NCBI GenBank assembly: GCA_001767525.1
Contig: MELF01000045.1
Location: 145,073 to 209,072, forward strand
Length of the DNA stretch: 64,000 nucleotides
Origin: Acidobacteria bacterium RIFCSPLOWO2_12_FULL_68_19
GTDB lineage: Bacteria > Acidobacteriota > Vicinamibacteria > Vicinamibacterales > UBA2999
Direction: 5' to 3'
This document shows positions 13,110 to 22,778 of this stretch, in pieces. Position numbers and translations under genes: made by a program. The notes under the pieces are model-generated. The model worked only from the letters and a program-made list of their open reading frames with translations. It had not been told where the DNA came from and made no database searches. Positions within the stretch are counted from its first letter, which is position 1. The number at the start of each line of letters is the position of its first letter.

Positions 13110-13696
13110 TTCGCGCCTCCTCTCTCGGCCGGCGGCGTCCCGACCGTCAGTTGCGCGCCGCCGGGCATTGTCTCGAGCATGCCGGTGACCGCCTCGTTGA
13201 CGCGCGCCGCCATGCGATCGGGATTGTCGAGGATCTCGGCAACCCCGTGCTGCGCCCATCCCCGCCAGACCAGCCGGCCGGTGCGCGCGTCGACGATGTC
13301 GAACACCAGCATGCCGGCCTCGAATTCCCGCACCCGCACGCCGCAGGTTTCGTGGTAGCAGGCGCCGAGCGCCCGGTCGAACGGATCGACGGCGATGCGC
13401 TGCGTGACGCTGGCGTGGTAGTGAATCAGCAGGTCCGGCGAGGCCGCCGGCGCCAGACCGAAGCCCTTGCCGGCCAGGCCGCGCTGGATCGCACCCTGCA
13501 CGTAGTCCTGGAAGTACGGGTTCTTGGCGAGCCGCGGATCGGCGGCCGGCAGTGCGTCGGGCGGCGCCCAATCGTAGGTGCGGTACTGCGTGAAGTCGAT
13601 GCCGCGTTCGACGTACGAGCCGGCGTGCCGTGCCGCGCACCCGCCGGCGGCGAGCGCCAGCGAGACGGCGGCGAACCAGGTCACCAGTCGCGTCAT
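13106..13696 (-). CDS. DUF4136-like lipoprotein (first of a pair)
   Basis: This 196-residue lipoprotein has signal MTRLVTWFAAVSLALAAGGC. It carries YVERGIDFTQYRTYDWAPP and FDIVDARTGRLVWRGWAQHG, matching its downstream paralogue. It lies between an 81-residue unknown protein and the second DUF4136 gene, with 4-nt overlaps on both sides, so the three are one operon. The role is unknown. Envelope stress protection is only a guess from the sigma-54 promoter and neighbouring Usp genes. Confidence 0.82.
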   Translation of the reverse strand: MTRLVTWFAAVSLALAAGGCAARHAGSYVERGIDFTQYRTYDWAPPDALPAADPRLAKNPYFQDYVQGAIQRGLAGKGFGLAPAASPDLLIHYHASVTQRIAVDPFDRALGACYHETCGVRVREFEAGMLVFDIVDARTGRLVWRGWAQHGVAEILDNPDRMAARVNEAVTGMLETMPGGAQLTVGTPPAERGGAK

Positions 13697-13938
13697 GAGT
13701 GGATACCTCGATGCCATCCCGCCTCGCGCAGCCGACAGGCCAGTTCCGCGTGACGCTCGAAGGCGCGATGCACCGTGTCGAACCGCTCGATCGACGAGGC
13801 GGAGACATCCCAGTGCGGGACGATGCAGACGTCGAAGGCCCGCTCGCCCGCGGTGTCGATTTCGCAGGTGATCGCATCCTCGTCCCGGTGGAACACCCAC
13901 CGAAGTGCCGGAGTGGATTGAGGCTGGGGAACGCTCAT
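13693..13938 (-). CDS. small hypothetical protein, first gene of the DUF4136 operon
   Basis: This is an 81-residue soluble protein with no family I recognise. It has no signal peptide or membrane helix. The sequence contains several Trp, Cys and His residues (WVFHRDED, CIVPHW, AGWHRG). Support for it being real comes from its AAGGATG ribosome site, the ATGA overlap with the next gene and the sigma-54 promoter just upstream. Confidence 0.65.
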   Translation of the reverse strand: MSVPQPQSTPALRWVFHRDEDAITCEIDTAGERAFDVCIVPHWDVSASSIERFDTVHRAFERHAELACRLREAGWHRGIHS

Positions 13939-13954
13939 GGCATCCTTCTGGAGC

Positions 13955-13970
13955 GCAACAGCGATGCCAC
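13955..13970 (-). promoter_or_regulatory. sigma-54 promoter of the DUF4136 operon
   Basis: On the minus strand the site reads GTGGCATCGCTGTTGC, with GG-N10-GC and TTGC. The predicted start point is near 13944, only about 6 nt before the ATG. It faces away from the Usp promoter at 14106, and both share the region 13987-14105. Confidence 0.75.
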
Positions 13971-14048
13971 CGTCTCGGCGCCCTGATTTCAACGGCTTAC
14001 GGTGGACGGTCGTCGAGCACCCCCGTGCTCGGGCGGATTCTCGCGCAC

Positions 14049-14083
14049 CCTGGGACGAAAAAATCCCCCGGTCGAGTCCCAGG
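14049..14083. promoter_or_regulatory. shared activator region between divergent sigma-54 promoters
   Basis: The interval holds CTGGGAC and GTCCCAG as a 7-bp inverted repeat around the A-rich core GACGAAAAAATCCCC. The core resembles the reverse complement of the GGGATTTTTCGCC element at 28093. It is about 50-84 bp from the Usp start point and 105-139 bp from the DUF4136 start point. The match to the paired-dyad pattern is weaker than at other sites. Confidence 0.45.
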
Positions 14084-14105
14084 CCCATCGTTCAATCAGC
14101 GGTCG

Positions 14106-14122
14106 TTGGTACGAAGGATGCT
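14106..14122 (+). promoter_or_regulatory. sigma-54 promoter of the Usp/HhH/Usp/BON operon
   Basis: TTGGTACGAAGGATGCT has the GG-N10-GC core and the TACG seen in other sites here. The predicted start point is near 14133, about 11 nt before the ATG at 14144. Confidence 0.75.
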
Positions 14123-14143
14123 CCGTGAATTGTCGAGGTTCGC

Positions 14144-14647
14144 ATGCAGCTCTCGATTTCGCGAATCCTTGTCCCGGTCGATTTCAGCGCACACTCGGAG
14201 GTCGCGCTCCAGTACGCGATCGCGCTCGCGAGTCGGCTCGCCGCGTCGCTTCACGTGCTGCACGTCGTCGAGGATCCGGTGGCGACCGGCGCCTGGGGCT
14301 CCGAGGGCGTGCTCCCGGATCTGACCGAGCTGCGGAGTGAGCTCGTCGCCGACGCCGAGCGGCGGCTGTTGGCCTACCGGGGCGAGGCGGAGCGCGCACG
14401 GGTGCCGGTCGTGACCACGGCGCAGATGGGGCTGACCTCAAACACGATCGTCGAGTACGCACGGGCGCTCGACATCGATCTGATCGTGATGGGAACACAC
14501 GGGCGCACCGGTGTCGCGCATTTGTTCATGGGCAGCGTCGCCGAGCGCGTGCTGCGCCACGCGCCGTGCCCCGTGCTCACCGTGCGCGCCGGTGCGCGCG
14601 GTCAAGAGGCGCACGAGGCGCCGTCGCGGGCGCCGTCGCGGAAATAG
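14144..14647 (+). CDS. universal stress protein, single UspA domain
   Basis: This is a one-domain Usp of 167 residues. It has the N-terminal ILVPVDFSAHSEVAL strand-loop and the nucleotide-binding signature LIVMGTHGRTGVAHLFMGSVAERVLRHAPCPVLTV (quoted in part), i.e. G-x2-G-x9-G-S, which suggests the ATP-binding subclass. Usps are soluble proteins that promote survival under oxygen, carbon or redox stress. It is first in an operon with a helix-hairpin-helix protein, a tandem Usp and a BON protein, behind a sigma-54 promoter. Confidence 0.9.
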   Translation: MQLSISRILVPVDFSAHSEVALQYAIALASRLAASLHVLHVVEDPVATGAWGSEGVLPDLTELRSELVADAERRLLAYRGEAERARVPVVTTAQMGLTSNTIVEYARALDIDLIVMGTHGRTGVAHLFMGSVAERVLRHAPCPVLTVRAGARGQEAHEAPSRAPSRK

Positions 14648-14675
14648 GCAAGGGAAGGGGGCAAGGGGGTGGGCC

Positions 14676-15524
14676 GTGGCCCACACGATCAACCTTCAGG
14701 TGGCAGGACGGCTGGAAGAAGCGGCCCGGTTGCTCCGCGACCAGGACGCGGACCCCTACCGCGTGCGGGCGTACCGGCGGGCGGCGATGACCGTACGCGG
14801 GTGTCCACGTCCGGTCGATGACATCTTCCGGCGGCAGGGACTCGACGGGCTCGAGGAGCTCCGCGGCGTCGGCAGCAGCATCGCCCGGGCGATCCGGGAG
14901 CTCGTCGTGCACGGCCGTCTCCCGATGCTCGAGCGGCTGCGCGGCGCGTCGGACCCAGTGGCGCTGCTGGCGTCGGTCCCGGGCATCGGCTTCCGCCTGG
15001 CCGACCGCCTCCACGAGGAGCTCGGGCTCGAGACGCTGGCCGACCTCGAGACGGCGGCGCACGACGGCCGCCTCGAGACGATCGCGGGTTTCGGCGAGAA
15101 GCGGCTGGCCGGCATCCGCGACTCGCTGGCCCATCGGCTCGGCCGCGTGCGAACGGCCCCGGCGGGCGGTCCGCGTCCGCCCGTCGCCGAGCTGCTCGAC
15201 GTGGACCGGGAGTACCGGGACCGGGCGGCCGCCGGCGCGCTGCCGCGCATCGCACCCCGTCGCTTCAATCCCTCGCGCGCGGCATGGTTGCCGGTGCTGC
15301 ACACGCGGCGCGGTCGCCGCGCGTACACGGCGCTCTTCTCGAACACGGCGCGGGCGCACCGGGCCGGCCGGACGACCGACTGGGTCGTGCTCTACGAAGA
15401 CGACGGAAGCGGCGAGCGGCTGCATACCGTGATTACCGCCGACCGGGGATCGCTCGCCGGACGGCGGATCGTGGCCGGCCGCGAGGCGGAGTGCGACGCG
15501 TACTACGCCGGGCGGGCGGCGTGA
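14676..15524 (+). CDS. helix-hairpin-helix protein with PolX-like N-terminus and unknown C-terminus
   Basis: This 282-residue protein begins VAHTINLQVAGRLEEAARLL at a GTG behind AAGGGGG. Residues 1-75 resemble the 8-kDa domain of family X DNA polymerases (RVRAYRRAA, GLEELRGVGSSIARAI). Two HhH motifs follow, LLASVPGIGFRLADRL and ETIAGFGEKRLAGI. The last 100 residues (RFNPSRAAWLPVLHTRRG, HTVITADRGSLAGRRIVAGRE) are not a polymerase catalytic domain, and I do not recognise them. It probably binds DNA. Its place between two Usp genes is a recurring arrangement in stress islands as far as I recall. It has no polymerase Asp triad, so it is not a complete PolX. Confidence 0.75.
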   Translation: MAHTINLQVAGRLEEAARLLRDQDADPYRVRAYRRAAMTVRGCPRPVDDIFRRQGLDGLEELRGVGSSIARAIRELVVHGRLPMLERLRGASDPVALLASVPGIGFRLADRLHEELGLETLADLETAAHDGRLETIAGFGEKRLAGIRDSLAHRLGRVRTAPAGGPRPPVAELLDVDREYRDRAAAGALPRIAPRRFNPSRAAWLPVLHTRRGRRAYTALFSNTARAHRAGRTTDWVVLYEDDGSGERLHTVITADRGSLAGRRIVAGREAECDAYYAGRAA

Positions 15525-15536
15525 AAGGCGGGCGCC

Positions 15537-16445
15537 ATGATTGAGTTCCAGCGGATTCTCTGTCCGATCGACTTCTCCGACTACTCGCGCCACGCGCTCG
15601 ATCACGCGGCGACGCTCGCCCGGTGGTACGACTCGACGATCACGGTGCTCTACGTGCATCCGATCGTGCCGATTGCCGCCTCGGCGCCCGGTGCGCCCGC
15701 CTTCCCGCCGCTCGTGGCGACCGACCGCGATCGCGACCAGCTGCTCGAATCGATGCAGGGCTTCGCCCGGGGCGCGTCCGACGGCGGTGTGCCGATGACG
15801 TGCGAGATCATCGAGGGGACGGCGGCGGCGGTCATCCTCGCCCGTGCCGAGGAGCTGCCGGCCGATCTCATCGTCCTCGGGACGCACGGCCGGTCCGGTT
15901 TCGAGCGCCTCGTGCTCGGATCGGTGACCGAGAAGGTGCTGCGCAAGTCGTCGTGCCCGGTGCTGTCGGTGCCGCCGCGCGTGCACGGCGTGGCGCACCG
16001 GCCGCCGCTCTTCACCCGCATCCTCTGCGCGGTGGACTTCTCCGACTGCTCGGTCAGCGCGCTCGCCTACGCGATGTCGATTGCGCAGGAAGCCGACGCG
16101 CATCTCACCGTCCTGCATGTCATGGAGGTCCCGCTCGAGGCGGAGGAGTTCCTCTCGGGCGACTCCGAGGCGCTTCGCGACTACACGGCGGGCGCGCGGG
16201 AGGCGCGGCGGGAGCGGCTGCAGACCATCGTCCCTGATGCCGTGCGCGCGTACTGCACCGTGGAGACGATGCTGGCGGAAGGGAAGCCGTCCCGGGAGAT
16301 CCTGCGCGTGACGCGCGAACAGCAGAGCGACCTCGTCGTGATCGGCATCCACGGCCGCAGCGCCGCGGATGTCCTCTTCTTCGGGTCGACGACGCAGCAC
16401 GTGGTGCGCGAGGCGACCTGTCCGGTGTTGACGCTGCGGCGGTGA
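15537..16445 (+). CDS. tandem universal stress protein (two UspA domains)
   Basis: This Usp of 302 residues has two domains. Domain 1 starts ILCPIDFSDYSRHAL and ends LIVLGTHGRSGFERLVLGSV. Domain 2 starts ILCAVDFSDCSVSAL and ends VVIGIHGRSAADVLFFGST. Domain 2 is diverged in the last glycine-serine turn, so its nucleotide binding is less certain. The gene follows the HhH gene after 12 nt and is followed by the BON gene, in the same operon. Confidence 0.9.
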   Translation: MIEFQRILCPIDFSDYSRHALDHAATLARWYDSTITVLYVHPIVPIAASAPGAPAFPPLVATDRDRDQLLESMQGFARGASDGGVPMTCEIIEGTAAAVILARAEELPADLIVLGTHGRSGFERLVLGSVTEKVLRKSSCPVLSVPPRVHGVAHRPPLFTRILCAVDFSDCSVSALAYAMSIAQEADAHLTVLHVMEVPLEAEEFLSGDSEALRDYTAGAREARRERLQTIVPDAVRAYCTVETMLAEGKPSREILRVTREQQSDLVVIGIHGRSAADVLFFGSTTQHVVREATCPVLTLRR

Positions 16446-16462
16446 ACCAGGAGGGTAGCGAC

Positions 16463-17158
16463 ATGACGACGATGAGTCTGACCGACGCCGACGTCCGCGT
16501 CCGTGAGCAAGTGCGCCGGCAGCTCGACTGGGACCCGGATGTCGACAACAGCGCCGTCGGCGTCGTCGCCAGGAACGGCGTGGTGACGCTCACCGGGTTC
16601 ATCGACAGCTACGCGGGCAAGCTGGCCGCCGAGCGCGCGGCCAAGCGCGTGCGCGGCGTGCGGGCGGTCGCCAACGACATCGAGGTGCGCCTGAAGCTCG
16701 ACCGAACCGACGCCGACGTCGCCCGGGATGCGGCGCGGGCGCTCGAACTGCGCATCGGTGTGCCCGACTCGGTCCAGCTGACCGTCCACCATGGGCACGT
16801 GACGCTCACCGGAAAGGTCAGCTGGATCGCGCAGAAGAAGAACGCCGAGAAGGCGATCCAGCACGTCCGCGGCGTCAAGGGCATCTTCAATCACATCGAG
16901 GTGACCCCCGATCGCACCCACCACGACGTGCGCAAGCGCATCGTCGAGGCGCTCCACCGCCAGGCCGACGTGCAGGCCCGGCACATTTCCGTCGGCATCA
17001 GCGGCGACGTCGCGGTGCTGACCGGCACCGTCGGCTCGTGGTGCGAGCGCGAGGCGGCCGAGCGCGCGGCGGCGGACGCGCCTGGAATCCGGTGGGTGGA
17101 CAACCGGATCGTCGTGGAGCCGGCGGATCGTTCGGGAGACCTGGACGAGATCTGCTGA
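16463..17158 (+). CDS. triple BON-domain protein
   Basis: This is a 231-residue soluble protein composed of three BON repeats (about 10-75, 82-150 and 155-222). Each has the pattern VVTLTGFIDSY or VTLTGKV or VAVLTGTV followed by AxRAAxxVxGVxxVxNxIxV. BON domains bind phospholipid or other hydrophobic surfaces and occur in OsmY-like stress proteins; without a signal peptide this one is likely cytoplasmic. ATG 16463 was chosen because a perfect AGGAGG lies 8 nt upstream; an earlier in-frame GTG at 16442 overlaps the Usp stop. It is the last gene of the Usp operon. Confidence 0.85.
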   Translation: MTTMSLTDADVRVREQVRRQLDWDPDVDNSAVGVVARNGVVTLTGFIDSYAGKLAAERAAKRVRGVRAVANDIEVRLKLDRTDADVARDAARALELRIGVPDSVQLTVHHGHVTLTGKVSWIAQKKNAEKAIQHVRGVKGIFNHIEVTPDRTHHDVRKRIVEALHRQADVQARHISVGISGDVAVLTGTVGSWCEREAAERAAADAPGIRWVDNRIVVEPADRSGDLDEIC

Positions 17159-17167
17159 GCGGCGGCC

Positions 17168-17788
17168 TCAGACCGAGGTCGGTGGCAGGAAGGCGCGCCG
17201 AAGCAGCGTGACCAGCCGGGCGGCGAGCGGCTCCGGCCGTTCGGTGCCCGGCTTATGCGTCAACGGCAGCGCGCTGACGAGCCCGAGCAACACGACCCCA
17301 ATCCAGTGCGGATCCTCGGCGGGGTCGCAGAGCTCGGCCCGCTGCCACTCCTGCACGAGCGGCACGAACGCGGCGGCGAGCGTTCCCGGTACGTCGCCGC
17401 TCGGCGTCCATTGGTTGGAACACGACAGGCGGAGGAGCGTGTTCGGCGCCTGCGGATCCGACCGCTCGTTGAGCGCCACCAGTTCCGTGACGACGGCGAG
17501 CAGGCGCGCCGCCGGGAGCGCCCCCGGATCGGCATCCCAGATCTGCCGGCAGCGCGCGACCAGGCCGGCCGCGCCGTATTCGAGCGCCGCCCGAAAGAGC
17601 GCGTCTCGCGACTCGAAGTGGCGGTAGATGCTCCCCTTGCCGATGCCGACGGCGGTCGCCACGGCGTCCAGGTTCGTGGCGAAGCAGCCGCGCTCGGCGA
17701 AGATGTCGAGCAGCGCGCGGAGAATCTCGACCTCCCGCAGCGCCATCGCCCGGTTGCTGAACCGGCTCTCCGGAGTGACGCCGCTCAT
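17168..17788 (-). CDS. TetR/AcrR-family transcriptional regulator
   Basis: This 206-residue protein has an N-terminal TetR helix-turn-helix: ILRALLDIFAERGCFATNLD, then VGIGKGSIYRHFESRDALFRAAL. The C-terminal ligand domain is diverged. The gene overlaps the BCAM0308-like gene by ATGA and is presumably co-transcribed from the sigma-54 promoter at 18323. Its target is not evident; no classic TetR palindrome was found nearby. It ends 9 nt from the convergent BON gene. Confidence 0.88.
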   Translation of the reverse strand: MSGVTPESRFSNRAMALREVEILRALLDIFAERGCFATNLDAVATAVGIGKGSIYRHFESRDALFRAALEYGAAGLVARCRQIWDADPGALPAARLLAVVTELVALNERSDPQAPNTLLRLSCSNQWTPSGDVPGTLAAAFVPLVQEWQRAELCDPAEDPHWIGVVLLGLVSALPLTHKPGTERPEPLAARLVTLLRRAFLPPTSV

Positions 17789-18300
17789 CGGTGCCACCAG
17801 ACGCGCGCCAGCTTGTTCTCGTGCGAGAAGCCGTAGTGCACGTCGCCGTCGTACGCCTTTTCCAGCGCGTGCCCGAGACGCTGGGCCAGGTGCTCGGTGG
17901 CGGTCGCTATGAGCAGACCGCCGCCCTCGAGATCGGTCCACGCGAGAATCTGATGCAGCGGGTTGTCCTCGCGGGCGCGCTCGACCTCGTTCCGGAGCAG
18001 CGGCTCGATGTCGCTCCGGTGGGTCGTGAAGAAGTCCCCGTCGACATGGAGGTATCCGTGCGGGACGCCGTGCTGGCGCCGCCGGCACGCGGCGCAGACC
18101 CGGACGGCGAACGGCGCGGCCAGGCCGACGGCCTGCAACCGCGACGCCGCGGAGCGGCTCCAGCGGCGCTTGACGTACACCGCCCCGCAGCCCGGGCACA
18201 CCGCCGGCTCGGCGGGCGCCCGCGGCGGTCGATGGCGGCCGCCGTCGTGATCGACCCGCTTGGTGAACGTTTGGTTCGTGAATGCCTTGGCGCTTCGCAT
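17785..18300 (-). CDS. BCAM0308-like zinc-ribbon protein
   Basis: This 171-residue protein has two CxxC pairs, [13 protein letters not shown] and CAACRRRQ, forming a probable zinc ribbon. It continues [20 protein letters not shown] and [29 protein letters not shown] recognise this layout as the BCAM0308 family, named from a gene in the low-oxygen-activated locus of Burkholderia cenocepacia, which also contains many Usps. The function is unknown. Its sigma-54 promoter and linkage to Usp, BON and Clp genes support a low-oxygen or energy-stress role. The start is the ATG of [12 protein letters not shown]. Confidence 0.75.
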   Translation of the reverse strand: MRSAKAFTNQTFTKRVDHDGGRHRPPRAPAEPAVCPGCGAVYVKRRWSRSAASRLQAVGLAAPFAVRVCAACRRRQHGVPHGYLHVDGDFFTTHRSDIEPLLRNEVERAREDNPLHQILAWTDLEGGGLLIATATEHLAQRLGHALEKAYDGDVHYGFSHENKLARVWWHR

Positions 18301-18322
18301 CGACGCACCTCGGACCCCGTGG

Positions 18323-18339
18323 AGCAAGGGGGATACCAG
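18323..18339 (-). promoter_or_regulatory. sigma-54 promoter of the BCAM0308-like/TetR operon
   Basis: On the minus strand the site is CTGGTATCCCCCTTGCT, with GG-N10-GC and TTGC. The predicted start point is near 18313, about 13 nt before the ATG. Confidence 0.8.
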
Positions 18340-18470
18340 CGTCCCGAGGTCTGGAACCGTCTCCGGTCACCACGTCGAGCGTCGGGCGCACCGGGGCGAC
18401 GGGTGCAGCTGCCCTAGCGGCCCGAAAGTTGCTCAACTCGCACAAAGCCTCGCCGGTGGCACTTTATACG

Positions 18471-18504
18471 GGGGATGTTTCGCACGTGCTGGGAACTTTT
18501 CCCC
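18471..18504. promoter_or_regulatory. paired activator site between BCAM0308-like operon and NtrC-like gene
   Basis: GGGGATGTTTCGC and GGGAACTTTTCCCC are offset by 19-20 bp; the second is close to palindromic. They end 14 nt before the NtrC-like ATG at 18518, so a bound regulator would cover that gene's promoter. They lie about 158-191 bp upstream of the divergent sigma-54 start point. Activation of one gene and autorepression of the other is the simplest reading. Confidence 0.6.
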
Positions 18505-18517
18505 AGGGGCGCATTGT

Positions 18518-19924
18518 ATGACTGCAAACGTGCTAATCGTCGATGATGAGGATCTGGTTCGTTGGTCGCTGCGCGAACGGCTCGCGCGTGAGGGGTACAC
18601 GGTGCGGGAGGCGGCCACCGCGGCGGCTGCCTTGGAGCAGATGGCCGAGGAGGTCGACCTCGTGCTGCTCGATTTCCGGCTCCCGGACGCCGACGGTCTG
18701 TCGGTGCTCCGTCGGGTGAAGGAGATCTCGCCCGACACCCTCGTCATCCTGATGACGGCGTATTCGACGGTGCAGAACGCGGTGGAGGCGATGCGGCTCG
18801 GCGCGTACCACTACGTGAACAAGCCGTTCAATCTCGACGAAGTGGCGGTGATGGTCGAAAAGGCGCTCGAGACCAGCCGGCTGCGCCGGGAGGTGCGGTC
18901 GCTCCGGTCGAGCCAGGGGCGCGAGTACAGCTTCGACGCGATCATCGGCGCCTCGCCGGCGATGGTGCAGGCGAAGCGGCTGATGGCGCGCGTGGCGTCG
19001 AGCCCGGCGTCGACGGTGCTGCTGACGGGGGAAACCGGGACGGGCAAGGACCTGGCCGCCAAGGCCATCCACTACAACAGCGAGCGCGCCAGCCGTCCGT
19101 TCGTCAACATCACCGCCTCGGCGCTGCCGGAGCAGCTCCTCGAAAGCGAGCTGTTCGGCCACGAGCGCGGCGCCTTCACCGACGCGCGGCAGCAGAAGCG
19201 CGGTCTGGTCGAGATCGCCGACGGCGGCACGGTGTTTCTCGACGAGATCGGCGAGATGACGCCGGGGCTGCAGGCCAAGCTGCTGCGCTTCCTGGAGGAG
19301 AAGACCTTCAAGCGCGTCGGCGGCCTCGCCGACATCCGCGTCGACGTGCGGGTGATTGCCGCGACCAACCGGAACCTCGAGTCGGAGGTACGAGTCGGAA
19401 AGTTCCGCGAAGACCTCTTCTACCGGCTGCAGGTCATGCCGATCGCGCTGCCGCCGCTGCGCGACCGGGCCGGCGACATTCCGCTGCTGGTCAACTACTA
19501 CATCGACCGCTACAACCGCGAGTTCCGGAAGCGGGTGCGCGGCGCGACCGCGGAGTCGATGGCGCTGCTCGAGCGGTACGGCTGGCCGGGAAACATCCGG
19601 GAGCTGCGCAACGCGATCGAGCGCGCCATGCTGCTGATGGACCGCGAGTGGCTCGAGCCGCACGACTTCACCACACTCACCCGGACGACGGCGAGCCCGC
19701 TGCAGTTCCAACTGCCGCCCAACGGGGTGGTGCTCGAAGAGGTGGAGCGGCAGCTGCTCGTACAGGCGCTCGAGCGCGCCCGGGGCAACCAGACGCACGC
19801 CGGGCACCTGCTGGGGATCAACCGCGATCAGGTGCGCTACCGGATCGAGAAGTTCGGCCTTGCCCGGCCGCACGCGGGGCGCGCGTCCGAGGGCGAGGCG
19901 ACGCCGGCCCACCTGCACGCCTAG
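18518..19924 (+). CDS. NtrC-family sigma-54 response regulator 1
   Basis: This 468-residue response regulator has three parts: a receiver domain ([14 protein letters not shown], phospho-acceptor in LLDFRLPD, Lys in YVNKPF), an AAA+ sigma-54 activation domain ([16 protein letters not shown]) and a C-terminal Fis-type helix-turn-helix ([20 protein letters not shown]). The loop that contacts sigma-54 reads GAFTDA rather than GAFTGA. That variant occurs in other activators, but the change is worth noting. The ATG is 14 nt downstream of a strong dyad, suggesting autoregulation. The nearest kinase is the PAS kinase on the opposite strand (19921-21363). It is the best candidate reader of the dyads upstream of the local sigma-54 promoters. 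Confidence 0.92.
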   Translation: MTANVLIVDDEDLVRWSLRERLAREGYTVREAATAAAALEQMAEEVDLVLLDFRLPDADGLSVLRRVKEISPDTLVILMTAYSTVQNAVEAMRLGAYHYVNKPFNLDEVAVMVEKALETSRLRREVRSLRSSQGREYSFDAIIGASPAMVQAKRLMARVASSPASTVLLTGETGTGKDLAAKAIHYNSERASRPFVNITASALPEQLLESELFGHERGAFTDARQQKRGLVEIADGGTVFLDEIGEMTPGLQAKLLRFLEEKTFKRVGGLADIRVDVRVIAATNRNLESEVRVGKFREDLFYRLQVMPIALPPLRDRAGDIPLLVNYYIDRYNREFRKRVRGATAESMALLERYGWPGNIRELRNAIERAMLLMDREWLEPHDFTTLTRTTASPLQFQLPPNGVVLEEVERQLLVQALERARGNQTHAGHLLGINRDQVRYRIEKFGLARPHAGRASEGEATPAHLHA

Positions 19925-21363
19925 GCGCGGGCTTCCAACCCCGCCGCCGGCTCGGCGGGCGCAGCCGCCGGCTGGAGCGGCAGCGCCAGCGTGAAGAGGC
20001 AGCCGCCATCCGGCGGGCACGCGAGGGTGAGCGTGCCGCCGTGGAGCTCGGCGGTTCGCCGGGCGATCGGCAACCCCAGGCCTCCGCCGCGCGCCTTGGT
20101 CGTGAAGAACGGCTCGAACACCCGCTCCCGCAGCTCCGGCGGAATGCCGGGTCCGCCGTCGCGGATGTCGAGGACGCACTGCTCGTCGCGCCGGGCGATC
20201 CTCACCGCGATGCGCCCCTTGCCCTGACTGGCCTGCGCCGCGTTGAGGAACAGGTTGAGGACGGCCGCCCTGAGCAGCTCGGCGTCCGCCGTGAGCGTGC
20301 AGTCCGGTCCCTCGATGGTGACTTCGAGGGCGGCGCCGGCCGGATCCCGCCGGAGCTGTAGCGCCGCCTCCATCAGGAGCGAGCGCACCTGCACCGCCGT
20401 GGGCTGCGGCGCACGCGGGCGCGCGAACACCATCAGGTCGTTGATGAGATCGCCCAGCGCGTCGATGCGCGTGACGACGTCCCGCATCACCGGCGCCTCG
20501 GCGTCCGACGCCGAACGCCGCGACAGCATCACCTGAATCGCCCCCTTGATGCCGGCGAGCGGGTTGCGCACCTCATGCGCCACCACGGCCGCCATCTGGC
20601 CGAGGCGCGCGAGCGCCGCCTGCTGCGCCAGTCGCTCCTCGGCGGCCTTGCGCGCGGTGATGTCGGCGCGGATCGCGATGTACTGATACGGCTTTCCCCG
20701 GGCGTCGAGGAACGGCACGATCGTCGTGTCCACCCAGTACAGCGTGCCGTCCTTCGCCCGGTTGCGGATCTCGCCGTGCCAGACGTGGCCCTGGGCGATC
20801 GTCTGCCAGAGATCGCGCATGAACGCCTTGGGGTGATATCCGGAGTTGATGATCCGGTGGTCCTGCCCGAGGAGCTCGTGGCGGGCGTACTTCGAAATCT
20901 CGCAGAACTTGTCGTTCGCGTACGTGATTCGCCCGGTGACGTCGGTCGTCGCGACGATGGCGGCGTGGTCGAGGGCGCGCTTGATGTCGGCCAGTTGCTG
21001 CAAGTCCGCGGACCACCGGTGCTCGAGGCGCTTGAAGTGCATGACGAGGGTGGCGGCGGCGACGAACACGAGCGCCATCAGCGGGCGATTCACGAACACC
21101 GAGGCCGGCGCGTCCGGCCCCCACCCCACAATGGCGTCGACGATGAGGAGCACGGTGGCCACCGACGCGGCCACAATCGGATAGCCGGGCCAGTTCGTCC
21201 ACAGCCCCAACAGGATGACCAGCACGTACAGGATGCCGATCGCGTAACCGAGCGGCTGCTGCAGGTCGATGAGGAAGACCGCGGCGATGGCGGCCACGGC
21301 GCCCGCGTAGATCCATGTCTGGCGGGTCCTTTCGGTGGCGCCGGTCGGTGGAGGGATCGTCAT
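19921..21363 (-). CDS. membrane PAS sensor histidine kinase (NtrB-like partner)
   Basis: This kinase has 480 residues. About four to five hydrophobic helices occupy residues 15-110, followed by a PAS domain ([24 protein letters not shown], then [20 protein letters not shown]). The phospho-acceptor box is [20 protein letters not shown], and the ATPase domain has [20 protein letters not shown] and GGGLGLPIA. The AHEVRNPL box is the type found in NtrB-like kinases. Its 3' end overlaps the NtrC-like regulator 1 gene by 4 nt tail to tail, and its start is only 48 nt from the divergent regulator 2. It is therefore probably the shared sensor of both. The PAS pocket may bind heme, flavin or a small ligand; this cannot be read from sequence. 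Confidence 0.9.
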   Translation of the reverse strand: MTIPPPTGATERTRQTWIYAGAVAAIAAVFLIDLQQPLGYAIGILYVLVILLGLWTNWPGYPIVAASVATVLLIVDAIVGWGPDAPASVFVNRPLMALVFVAAATLVMHFKRLEHRWSADLQQLADIKRALDHAAIVATTDVTGRITYANDKFCEISKYARHELLGQDHRIINSGYHPKAFMRDLWQTIAQGHVWHGEIRNRAKDGTLYWVDTTIVPFLDARGKPYQYIAIRADITARKAAEERLAQQAALARLGQMAAVVAHEVRNPLAGIKGAIQVMLSRRSASDAEAPVMRDVVTRIDALGDLINDLMVFARPRAPQPTAVQVRSLLMEAALQLRRDPAGAALEVTIEGPDCTLTADAELLRAAVLNLFLNAAQASQGKGRIAVRIARRDEQCVLDIRDGGPGIPPELRERVFEPFFTTKARGGGLGLPIARRTAELHGGTLTLACPPDGGCLFTLALPLQPAAAPAEPAAGLEARA

Positions 21364-21411
21364 CTGTATACTAGACGGCGGGTCCGATTCGCGGCACCCG
21401 CCCTATTGCCC

Positions 21412-22776
<1,365 letters not shown>

Positions 22777-22778
22777 GC

